This document shows positions 12,022-23,259 of a stretch of 64,000 bases of DNA, one piece after another; the first letter of the stretch is position 1, and each line of letters begins with the position of its first letter. The DNA is taken from the NCBI GenBank assembly GCA_030268105.1, contig BSDZ01000094.1, forward strand, positions 3,072,501-3,136,500. The letters are read 5' to 3'. The notes under the pieces are model-generated. The model worked only from the letters and a program-made list of their open reading frames with translations. It was not told the DNA's origin and ran no database searches. Source of the DNA: Volvox africanus (lineage: Eukaryota > Chlorophyta > Chlorophyceae > Chlamydomonadales > Volvocaceae). Made by a program: the position numbers and the translations under genes.

Positions 12022-15000
12022 ATGGCTGGCGCTGGTGGGGAGACGCTCCCAAGCGTGGGCGAAACGGGTGATTTCGTGGTCGGGGAACGCGTATTCGTAC
12101 CCCACGTGGATCGGCACTATGAGGCTAAGATTCTCAAGGTAGGACAGGGGCACGTCTTGAAATCGGAGCTGGAGTCACATCGAGTAAGAAATGTAATCAT
12201 TTAACGGTTCTGTAAGGTTATGGATCTGATCCCGTGCGCGTAAACCACCATGAGGGCTGCGTCATCTATTATATACGTAAAACGTACCCCGATGTTGGCT
12301 ACCACGCCTGTAGTCCATTGATCCCTGGAATATCCACTACCGGGTACTGTTTTACCTGCCTGGCCTCGAGCTGGGGTCCTCTAGCGCTCATACCTCCCGC
12401 GCACTTCCAAGTATCGATCGCAATCTTCCGCGTTTATCGATCTGCCCCTAATGAGTGTTCGCTCGAGGAGCTTATTCCCGTTGATCACCTTCATCGGGGG
12501 CTATTTCCTCCTGGATTTCACCCTCCCTCCCTCCCTCCCTCCCTCCCTCTCTCCCTCCCTCCCTCCATCCCTCCCTCCTACCTATCCATGCGCATGTAAC
12601 GCATCCAGGCAGAGTTCAAGCGGAATGCGGACTGGCCCGATGGTCAGTGGTACTACTTCCTCCATTACTCTGGCTGGAACAAAAAATACGATGAATGGGT
12701 GGAAGCGCCGGGGCTAGTCAAGGCTGCTGAGCTGGGCATGGCGACTGGGGCCATCGGGGTGAGGCCGCGGCGCAGCGGGGGAGGGTATGGCATGGCTTCG
12801 GAGCGTCTGTGCAGTCTGTGTCCTTCATATCATATGTCTACAACATATCTAAAAACATTCCGCGATGTGCTTCTCGTTTAGGGTTGACGCGCACCGTATG
12901 ATTGACAAGCGTCGCTCATGAGCAAAGGGTAACAGAGCGCCCTCGTCCCGGGCCGCTCTCCAGGCCAACGGTGTTACTGTCGGTAAGAGCGGAGCAAGCG
13001 GTGCGAAGAAGATGCCCAAAGAGCGTTTCGCGGCGGCCACGGGGACAGGAGGAGGAAAGAAGAACGCCGCCAGGCTGGCGGCTGACCTCGGGGCTATTGG
13101 CGGTGCTGTGGTGGGCGGTGCCGCGGCCCCTGCCTCTGGCGATGCACCGGGGGCAGCAGGGGGCGCAGCAGCCCCGCGGGGCCTGCAGCTGGAGCTGGAC
13201 ATCTCCCCGGTGCTGAAGAAGGTGGGGAGGGGAACGTCTTAAAGGACGTGATGGTCAGCCACCGGGCAATGGCGAAGAGCCGGATCGTGGATTTGTCTTA
13301 AGGGGTTTGTTGGTTGGTTGTTGGTTGTTGGTTGGTTGTTTTTAATTTTGGTTTGCTCCCGTTATGACGTTGCTGGCATGGCATGGGTACCGGCGTAGTG
13401 CTGGCGGGCTTTACTTCTTTCTTTCTTTCTTTCTTTTCTTCTTAAAGTGTTTGGTCTAGTGATGGCGGTCGTGTGGAAGTGGAGATCATCCCGGCGAAGG
13501 CACGAAAACCTGCCCAGTACCAACCCCTCACGGAAGACACACGTACATTCTTTAGGGAAGAAAGCGGTACTCCCTACCTCCATCTTCTTCTCGTTGCAAT
13601 GGGCACTGGGCCTACCATCTCGGCTTCTCCGTGATCCCCTTCTCGCTGCGCGACGTTGTTGACAGGCGAGGTCTGCTTTCCCGTTCCGGTGCCCTCCTAT
13701 GGCGCAGCTACGTTTCTATCGCTGCAATGCTAACCCAGCTACCCCAGAAGTCCTACAACACGGTTGGTATATTACCGCTCTGACCTGTACTTCGCCGTTC
13801 CCGTTTTTACGCCTTTGACACCGCAAACCCCGCCATCCCTGAACCTGTTTGTTTTCCGTCGTAGGCCTTGTGTTAGTAATCTTATTCTTTCCATATTGGC
13901 TGGGACCTTCGCTGTCCCCCTCCCTAGGCCCTCTTGGACGATCACGACGCAATCGTGACGGACGCCCGGCTGGTGCCGCTACCTCGGAGCCCGTGTGTGG
14001 CGGAGGTTCTGCGGAGGTACTGCGCGCAGGTGGGCAAGGGAAAGTGGAGGTCAAGGGCTTGGGGGGGGAGGGGAAGGGGAGGTCAAGGGCTTGGGGGGGG
14101 AGGGGAAGGGGAGGTCAAGGGGATGAGGCGGGTGAGGGGGTCAAGCGTGTGGGCGGATGCTGAGAGGCGTTATACCCTATCGCTGGCTTCTCGTCTGTTA
14201 CTCCACCCCACGGTCGGCTGTTTCGAACCGCTTCCCAACCTCGGGCATCACCAGGCCACTGATTCGGGCAGCTCAGGTGCAGTGGAGACAGAGGTCGCTA
14301 CGGGGCTCAGGGCCTACTTCGATAAGGCCCTCATGGCGGTGCTGCTCTACCGGAGCGAGCGGCCGCAGGTAGGGATTTGTGTATGTATGTGTATGCGTGT
14401 ACGTGCAAATTGCTCGCCTTGGGGGTTTCGCCAAACCCATGAGATAATGCACGATACGGCGTGTAGCTCATTCTAGGACTTGTTGAAACATGTACGGAAG
14501 TATGTCCTCGTGTCAGGAGCTGCGGTTGTTTTAGTTAGCAAACACGCACCGCCATTCGGAATGGAGGTAGACGTAGAATGCTGGCCTTGTGCCTCCCTCC
14601 CATTTTGGCAAATTTTGGCAAATTTTTTCAAGTTACTGGATTGGTATTAAAGGTGATTTGGAGCAGGTTAGGCAAAAGGAGTAAAAAGATAGTATTAGGA
14701 AAGCTGTTTAAGGATTTTACGGATATATACCGAATCAATATAAAAATAAATACTTGTATAAAACCAATATAAAAAAACAAGTAAATAATACGTCCCAAAC
14801 AATGAGACGGCGACCAACCCTGGGCAGCTGTACGCTCGGATCTGTAACCTGCCCCGCCATCAACCCGCGGACCCAGCAAAATGTTAAACAGGTCGCAAGG
14901 GAACAATTTTTGGGTCATGGCACGGCGTGTACGGCGTCCGCGGGATCCCGTGACTGGGTTTCTTATGGTTTGGTTTCTTATCAAGGTTCCTGGGCGTATG

Positions 15001-15886
15001 CTCCCCGGATGCGTGTTGACTGATGCGCGCGCGCGTGTTCACGTGCAGGCGATGGCAATGCTGGCGGACGGCCGCCTGCCCTCTTCAGTGTACGGCATTG
15101 AGCACCTGCTGCGGCTGTTTGTGAAGCTCCCCGACCTCCTGGCGGCTGCGGGTGCAGGGAACATGAACGAGGACATGCTGGTGCAGACGGCCACGGCGGT
15201 GCAGGTGGGGATCAGCGTTCCGACCAAGTTGTCTGAAAGCAGTTCGGATTCCGGACGGAGTCATCATCTTCATCATTCTTCAGCATCTCTCAGCAAGTGA
15301 TATTTGTTATCAGCATCAAATGAACCATTTTGGAACCCCACGAATGTGTCTTAGACCCCATGAATTAGTCCCCGCGTGTGGGCCCAAACCACCTTACAAC
15401 GACCTCCTGTCTCCTCCTATGTTTCCTATCGCGACTTCTCAGCATCTCATCTTTTCAATAATTCTCATGTTATCACTTTAAACCCGACTTCCTAATTATC
15501 TGACAGTGCCTCAAGTCTGGAAACTTCTTGCGAAACGTCTTCACTAGCTTCTTCGTCGTCGGACGCTGTGTCTTGTTATGCCGTGTCCTGCATCCTCTCA
15601 CGCACCCTCTCACGTGTTCGCGTTTCAGTCTCCGTCGCGCCAGTGTTCCTTGATCAACCCTTCCCTCCCCGTTCTTCTCGTTGCCTTGTATTCCTCCGCA
15701 TCGTTTGTCTCTTCGACCCTCAACCAGGACCTCATGAATTGGGTCGCGGAGCATCTCGAGACGCTGCTGGCCCCTAGGGAGACGTACCTCGATTACTCCG
15801 ACTTCATGGCAGGGCTGAGGGGGACGGTGGCGGAGCAGGTGGTGGCGGCGGGCTTCCTGGGCACCAACCCGAGTCTGAGGGAATGA
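12022..15886 (+). CDS. MRG15/EAF3-type chromatin protein (chromo barrel + MRG domain)
   Basis: Seven exons (12022-12138, 12609-12758, 12964-13221, 13928-14029, 14255-14368, 15049-15204, 15728-15886) all meet in phase 0 and give 351 aa. Residues 15-85 are the chromo-barrel domain: VGERVFVPHVDRHYEAKIL, then WYYFLHYSGWNKKYDEWV with the aromatic cage residues. A Lys/Gly/Ala linker leads into the MRG domain: LDISPVLKK, LLDDHDAIV, GLRAYFDKALMAVLLYRSER, VYGIEHLLRLFVKLPDLL and YLDYSDFMAGL. Family members (MRG15, Eaf3) read methylated H3K36 and belong to the NuA4 acetyltransferase and Sin3/Rpd3 deacetylase complexes in the nucleus. Length is normal for the family. The introns carry simple repeats: CCCT, TTTC, and a 32-bp G-rich duplication. 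Confidence 0.93.
12521..12587. repeat. (CCCT)n microsatellite in MRG intron 1
   Basis: About 67 bp of CCCT repeats with a few interruptions, ending 21 bp before the exon 2 acceptor. It can act as an extended pyrimidine tract. Confidence 0.85.
13415..13440. repeat. (TTTC)n microsatellite in MRG intron 3
   Basis: A short TTTC run in the intron between the exons ending at 13221 and starting at 13928. A TTGG/TTGT-rich stretch lies upstream at 13308-13340. Confidence 0.75.
14047..14119. repeat. 32-bp G-rich tandem duplication in MRG intron 4
   Basis: Two full copies and one partial copy of a 32-bp unit beginning TCAAGGGCTT, followed by runs of eight G and GGGGAAGGGGAG. The starts at 14051, 14083 and 14115 give the period. 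The G-runs could form quadruplexes. Confidence 0.75.
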
Positions 15887-16979
15887 GGGGATGACCCCAG
15901 AGGGTGATGACCACGACCTCGAAGACCACGACCAAGCTGAGGGAGCCCCGCCCGAGCGCCGGAATCAGGCGAGCAGCATCCCTTGCTGCGGACGGATGCC
16001 GCCACGGCCACGTGGCGCATTTCGTGTTCAACCCCGCGCCCGGCGGTCCACTATCGACATTCACATCCTCACCTGCCCGCAACACCCGTATAAGCAGAAG
16101 CACTATGAATAAGTTTGTCATGCATGTATATGTACTGTTAACCAGGAGCAATTCCGTATAACATTACTCTTAGGGTAACAGAAGGGTTAAAGGTAAAAGA
16201 ATATACCTTGCACAAATGTCTGGCAATCTAAGACCTGTCTGGGGGGGGACCGGGGAAAGGAGGTGAGGTGACGACGAGGACATAACCCAGTATTTTGCTG
16301 ATTGCTCGTTCCTGTTACAACCACTCATGTATACCCAGTTACAAGCCAGTGTCTGTTGGGAAATCGGTTTCTTCCCAGTACGATAGGGGAGAGACTGCTG
16401 CATGCATCCTCGTGGAACCGAACCTATTCAGGCAGTTGGATGAGCACATTGTCACACGGGCTGGGCGCTCTGTGGACTACCTAAACCTTGGCAACTAGCC
16501 CTAAGACTCGAACTCTGCGTACAGACGAAGGGTTATTGCTTATTTATCCCATCAGTAGGCGGCACACTCATCAGCAATAATGGACACCATATCGTTGCTT
16601 AGTTGGGTCATTTATCAGTAGAACTGACGGCGGTAGGTCGTCCACATGACTCCGTATATAGCCAGAGCAGCGAAGAATGAACTAAGTCCCCTATAATGGG
16701 CTCAGCAGGCCCCATGCGTCAAGCCTTCATCATTTCCGGCTGGCTCCACCACCCGTCAACGTCAACGTCACCATCATCATCAGCGCCTGCGACATCGCTT
16801 CGTTCGCTCGACCCTGCGAACGGAATATCTCTCCTGCTTGATTGTCTACTGCATCCTGTACGATATCTTGTCATTACACTAGTAATGCACTCGCCGGCGT
16901 ACTGGTAATCTTTGCACCTCTGTCCCACATGCTCCTTCCTGACTCACACATGGGCTATGAGAAGGATAGGACATGATCA
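15887..16979. other. Convergent intergenic region (3'UTRs)
   Basis: Spacer between the stops of the MRG gene (+) and the FUSC-like gene (-). It holds the candidate minus-strand polyadenylation signal at 16874-16878 and further minus-strand TGTAA copies at 16315-16319 and 16339-16343. No gene is seen. Confidence 0.45.
16874..16878 (-). terminator. TGTAA polyadenylation signal of the FUSC-like gene
   Basis: TGTAA on the minus strand about 100 nt past the proposed stop at 16980. The match to strand and distance is good. Confidence 0.5.
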
Positions 16980-19900
16980 TCATCGGCACCAGAAACCTGA
17001 CCACCAGCCCTTTCCACGGGTGTGGTCGCTGGCGCTGCCGCCGCGGTGGTGCTCAAGTGCCGTCCTCGCCAGTGCCGTCGCCTTGTCAAGCACCTTGACA
17101 AGCGCATACAACATCGAGTTGACGTGCACCGTGTCGTCTGGGTGTGTGGCGTACGACAACCGTTGCTCATCCAATGAGCGTACGTCGGCGTGGAAGGCCC
17201 GCCGCATGTCGTGAATGTGCTGCCGGATCTGCGCACGCGTGTCGTTGGTAGTCATCGGGAAAAGGGGTACGTAAGACGACTTAGGAAATACCCACTATAT
17301 GTTTGTATGTGTGCGGATGGGTTGTTAGTGAACGTGTGTGTATGTGTGTTGCTGGCTCGGGTAAAAGAGGGTGGGTACGTGGAAGACAAAACCTGATTGA
17401 CAGGAAATTGTCGGGACGAAGACAAAACACAGACGCAGTGGAACGAACGGGAACATAAACATGCCGGGATGGGTTACGGGCAGGTTACGCAGCGCAACAG
17501 CAAGGAATCGAAGGTTGGTCAGAAACATCACCGGCATCGGGCGGAAAGCCAAAGCCTTAAAGGCCCAAAAGGCCCTGCTCAAAGGCTTTGGGCATTACTG
17601 AATGCGAACGCACACAGCGATATGCAGATAGAGACAAGCGAAATCTGCGCTGTAATGAAAAGTAAAACCTATACCTGCAGTCGACACAAGTGCAGCTCCT
17701 GCACCGCTGCCCGCACTTCCGCCGCCCGGGGGCAATCCCGCAAGTCCATCTCGCCACCGCCCTCCACATCGAAAGACGCCAGCTTCTGTCCGCATGCTGT
17801 CCTGCTGCCGTCCCTTGTACGTTGCGGGGAGGACTCATTTCCTGCAGCCCCAGATGCCCTCCGCCATTCCTGGGACTTGCAACGCGGCTGAGGTGGGGAG
17901 CCACCGCCACCGGTGCCATCGTCGCGGTCGCCGTCGCTGACACGATCGTCACAGGCAGCACCGCTGAGTCTTTCTGCCGATGAAGCCATCCGATCAAGCA
18001 GTCGCGCGGTGACGGCGGACAGACAGTCTAAAGCTGCAATCACGGCCTGAGTGCCCGGCACCGATGGGCAATGAGAGAGGAAATTTTACAGCTCCACTCA
18101 CAGCTTACAGGAGCCCACTAGCAGTTTCAGCACTCGCTTTCCGCATGCATGTCCTAAAAAGGCGCCCGCTAACGTTCTTGTCGCCGATATCGAAAACTGG
18201 CCAAGAGTGCAGTCATTATCCTCCACCTAGGGCTTTCGAAGACAGAAGGGGGTTCGCCGAAGAACTCCTTGGGTCCCGACGGGACACCCCCCCTTAAACA
18301 ACCCGGCATTACGTGCCGTGCGGTCGATGGGTAGAAGATCCTCCAATACCCACCCAATTACAATACCCATATCTAAACCTCACCACCTGCTGCTAGCAAC
18401 CATCCCTAGTCATGACCCACCATCATTTCCTTGTGCAGCGGCAGCACCATGCGTTCAAAGGCCCAGCCCGACAGCTGGCCGTGCACAGGGGGCGGTGTGT
18501 CCGCAACCACCAGCTGCAGCGCCGCCAGCCGGTCCGCGAGCTGCAGCCCGCTTCGTAGCATCGCGGAAACAATCTGAGGGAACACAAACAGACAGATGTA
18601 GAGATCGATAGACAGACAGACAGACAGATAAACAGACATTTTATTGAAAACTGCGTGGCAGATCACACATCAGGCCTTCAGCGCTCGGAAATGGCGGTAG
18701 AGGCGCTTCAGCTGACGCGAATTACCATACACAGGTCCCTAGCAAGATAGGTTCAACAGATTGGGGACAAAGATGGCTCGATGGGACTCGGCGATGGTAT
18801 TTGGAGCGTATGCAGACGGGTGTATATATGTGTATGCATACGGGTGAATTCACGGCGGCCTGCGCGGCAGTGATTGTGATTGGTACGTGGCTGTTAGAGG
18901 AACGCGCAGCGAAGGACCACCCCATTCGCCCCACCCTCAATCTCATCCTGCCATACAAGTTCGCAAGTGCCATATCCTATTTAGGCTCACCAGCGGCACG
19001 GCGTAGATTCCTCGGCTCCACACAGTCGTGTCCTTCATAAGTGAGGTCTGTACGGCCACCAGCGGCCCCGAAACCAGTGTCTGTAGAGGTCCAGATGGGA
19101 GGGGCACATAGGTGGAAGGGGCTAAAGGTAACCCCAGGCTGGAGCAACACCCCTCCACCTGACTTCTCGTCGGCGCTTTGCAACATGAGCCGTGTTGATA
19201 AGCGGGCCCACTCATCATCCGTCGTTTGGGCGCCCCCGGCGCTCCCAATCAGTGCCTCCACTGCCCTCCTTACCCGAAGAGCCGTCGCCAAGGCCGTGTC
19301 ACCAGCGGAGGGTGGCGATGGCGCCCGCGCCGCTGCCGTCATCACTTCCAGCGCAGTCACCTGCGTTGCCGCTTTTTGCGTCACCACTGCCCCTGGCTCC
19401 CGGCCTGCCTCCAACAGTCCCTCGCTCTTCCCGCCATTCGCACCTCCCCTCCTCCTCCTGCTGCTGCTACTGCTACTGCTGCTGCTGGCCCCAGAGCCAT
19501 CCCGATCCCCCACCAGCTGCTGCTGTAACCGCGGCAAGGACTGTTGCTGCGGCCGTAGCTGTAGCTCTAAATCAGGTTGCTCTCTACCAGTATGACATAT
19601 CTGCACGGGTACCTCAACACTCTCAGCCGGCGCTGTGTTAGCCGGTGACGCCGACGCCTCCCCAAGAAGTGCTTCTGCTTCCTCCTCCATGCCGTACAGC
19701 TGTAGCAGCTCCGCAGTTGCCAGCGCGCCCCACGACGCCATGTGCGCTCTGCGTTAATGGAGTAGATCGCGATAAGCAACATGGTACGCACGCTTGTTGT
19801 GACTGCATGCATCGATTTGGCAGTGAACCCTGGCGGCATAGCTTGTTTGCCAGGGAGAAAGGGGCATGAGTAAACCATGATGAATGATTGATGCAGGTGT

Positions 19901-22900
19901 ACGTTAACAGATTGCCCTACAGCAGTCATGTTACATGTTTGGCCCTGCTTCTCCTTTATGGCCACAAAAGAAGCGCTCATGCAGATTGATGGCGATTTGG
20001 ATTTGGATCCTGGATTCTTGATAGTGTGTCGTGGTAGGCTGCGCAAGACGCGTTCACGAGCCACACTGCTGAGTATGCCCACCTGAGGTGCTCGTCAAAG
20101 AACCTCCTGTACAATTGCCGTACAATTATTGCGGCATTGATGAAGGCGGTCGCCATTGTCTCCAACGCCCAGTCGGAGGTAAACCTGAGTACGGCAGTAC
20201 GGCAGTGACAATCAAACTACAACAGAAGAAACCACCAACACCCCCCATCTGGTCTAGAGCAGAGAGAACGGGCTTCCACTTCCGCTCCCACTTCCTAGCT
20301 TCGCAATCCTCCACAATTGCAATCCTCCAGCCCAATCAACAAGTTCTGTTTCTTACCCTTACGTGGCTATCTCGAATCCATTGCCCTAGCTTACGACCGA
20401 AACCAGCAGATCTGAATCCGTGGATCTGGTAATCCGTGGATCCGGAATTGGATTTTTCAGTGCCATGATGCGACCCTTCGCCCAGACACTTCAGCTTGCT
20501 CGCCGTGCTCGGGTCCACATATGCCGTACAAGCTGAAGCCCTTCCGCTCCCTCACCTCCGCCAGTCTCGGCAGCAGATTCTAAGGGTTTAGTTTTTTACT
20601 TCCTTACCGGACTTCTCGTTTTTCGAATCCATATAGTCGGGCCCTGAGCGTGCATGGTCGTCGTACTCACCATGGCAGGACAGCCTGAGAAAACAGTACT
20701 GGCAGAGTGCAGCCAAGCAGCACCGAAACCACGCGGGCAGCGAACATCTCAAGGGTGCCGCCGGGCGTTGTACAACAGTACGGCGACGTGCCGTATTGGC
20801 AAAATACGATAGACAGCAGCGTACCGACTGTCAGGTACATGCCGTACAGGAGCGGGTGAGAAGCCATAGAGCCAGTCTGAAGTGGAGGTGGGTGTTTCAG
20901 TGGTTGGGTCATTCTCAGATGCAGGTGTGAGTGCACATTATTCAAGGACCTTACACGGCTCACAGAGCAGGCGATGATTATATCCGGATACATCTGGCTG
21001 CATGATGACTCAGTTGTCCCAATCAATAAGTCAGGCATCCAAATCAGTTGTCGGGCGTCCCCTCCTGACCCATGCGCCGGTGCAAATGACGCAATCGGAA
21101 TATTACTCATTAATATGAGTAGTGTAGACAATAGCAGGGAAGGAACAGACAGGGGCAGCCAGCGCCTATCATTCACTCGAAATAGGGTCAGGGCGGTGCG
21201 GGCGGGTTACAACACCGTATTAAGTGCCCTTTCTCCCTCCGATCTCTATGCTCTAACCAGGGCCATAAGGCCCATTAAGCTCGCACGCTCACCAGAAACA
21301 CCACCGGAATGACGATTGCCATGAGGCCCACGGGACTGTCCGCCCATTTGTGCAGCAACATCACCCATAGACCCAGCACACCGCCCAGCAGGGTGCCCCC
21401 GGCTCTCAGAGCGGAGCGGCTCATGGTGGACTCAACCTGCACATGCACAGCACCGCGAGGTTGGGGCAAGCGGGAGAGAGTGGAGGCGGAGCTGAGTGGA
21501 AATGATTCAGAGTGTTTTCCCGGACCCCGTATAGATATACGTGTCAAGTGTATCGTTGCCGCAGTCAGTCTAAGATCAATCAATAAAAAACAGACCTTCC
21601 AATGAGAGGTAGCCGAAGCACGCTTAACGGTTAACGGTTTGGCTGTCAGGCCCTGCTAACCCCCTGGTCCCGTTGCTTGTTAGGCGGCTCGTTAGCTGTG
21701 TCTTTGCCGAGCAGATGGGAACTGTTGCCCCAACTCGCAGCTACTACGCATCCCCCCGTGTGCAGCTAGTGTGTCGGCCCGTGTTCCCTGTTTGAGCTGA
21801 CGGACTTACGGACTCACGGACTCACGGAGCGGCAGACTACACACACATATCACACGCACGCACCCCCCTAAACATACCACCATATCCCCACCAACGTGCT
21901 TTTCCTGGCTTAATCTCACGTACGGGCTCTATCATTCTCTCCTCTGTCTATCTCCCTCTCTCCCTCCAAGCTGCAACCCACCCTGTCCGTCATGCTAACA
22001 GAGGTGGCGATGTAGGCGTACAGCATCGGGTATCTGCGCATGAAGCCCGCGTCAGGACGGGCGGCCAAACCCAGGATGAATACCAGGGTGCTCACAGATA
22101 CCAGCCAGTACTTGAAGAGGTACTGGAACAGCCGCTGACGAAGCCGTGCGCTGCGGGGACCGGCGCCGCTGAGCAGTAGTGTGCGGAAGTGCGACACGAC
22201 CAGCAGGGCGCAGTGCCGCACCATTGGAATGCCCAGCGTGATCTGCGATGAAGTGCGGCGGGTTCAGCTTTACATGTCAAGTGTTCATGTATATGTATTA
22301 AGTATTGTTTGTGCATGTGCGCACCCCGTGCCCTCAGCATCCCCAGCACGCACCTCCACTAGCGGCCTTGCCCAGCCGAAACGCCACCACTCGTCTCCAG
22401 AGTCCGAGTGGCTGCATGTCAATGAGCGCCAAAGGCCCGCCAGACACCACCAACCGTGCGGCCGGGCTAAATCTGATCCCAAGTTCTCCGGCCGGTCCTG
22501 AGGCTTTAGATGCCGCTGCTGCTCCTTCGATGCTTGTGAAGGCGCAGTGTGTTCTCCGACCAACAGCACCACCCCCTCGCTACTGCCGGCGTTAGCATCT
22601 ATTACCTCTGACGACGCTCGACCGCCGGCGTGGATGGCGCTATTAACGATCGCGTCACCATCGCCACCACGGCTTCCCTCTCCGTTCCCATCAGCGAACG
22701 AACAGCTGCAGCCGGTTTCGGAGGCTTCACTGCCGGACTTCGGAGCCGTGTCCGTAGCCATACTTTCTTTGGGGGGCGAAGACAAGGACGTCGGTTTTGG
22801 TGGCTGCGCGGGCATTAATGCTGCTGTGCTTTTGAGCGCGCAAGGGGTGTTCTGTATATCGACCGCGGCGGCACTGACGCTGCTTTTCCCAGTCAAACGG

Positions 22901-22995
22901 GGCTTACTGAGCGCTTGTTGTACGGCAGTCTCCAGCTCGTCCATGGCACTGATGACCCCCTCCGTGACTGTCCAGAGGAATGTCATCGCGCGGGC
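16980..22995 (-). CDS. FUSC/ArAE-like membrane transporter, C-terminal half
   Basis: Recognised exons, minus strand: 22995-22354, 22242-21982, 21436-21293, 20876-20671, 20184-20083, 19748 to about 19190, 18573-18421, 18046-17675 and 17228-16980 (stop). All resolved junctions agree in phase; the donor of the 19748 exon and a possible exon near 18700 are open. A Ser/Gly-rich cytosolic stretch leads into a second membrane bundle: YWLVSVSTLVFILGLAARP, YPMLYAYIATSVSMTDR, RAGGTLLGGVLGLWVMLL (the FUSC R-x-x-GT-x-x-G signature), VGLMAIVIPVVFL and LLYGMYLTVGTLLSIVF. A soluble helical tail of about 400 residues follows. The order (membrane bundle, soluble part, FUSC bundle, soluble tail) matches fungal and plant aromatic-acid-exporter/ALMT-like families. 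I think this is one gene with the upstream half: a CAG donor at 23260 joins in phase 0 to the AAG acceptor before 22995. The substrate is unknown. Confidence 0.7.
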
Positions 22996-23259
22996 CTTAT
23001 GGATCAAGTTGCATTGATTTGGGGTGGGCCGAGGGTTGGCAAAAGGCATGGAAACACCTTTGGTTGCGGAGCTTGTCACCCTTAAAATCTCATCAAATAT
23101 GTTTTTTGCCTCTAGGGTTCGTGTCCCCCATTACCCCTGACTTCCCCCCTTAACAGCTACCTTGCAACTTCCCAGAATTCATTTGCAGCGTGGCTGTTCC
23201 TGTGGCCGGCCCATGGGTCGGTTGGTGATTTAATCACTCCATGCCCATGAGGGCCCCAC

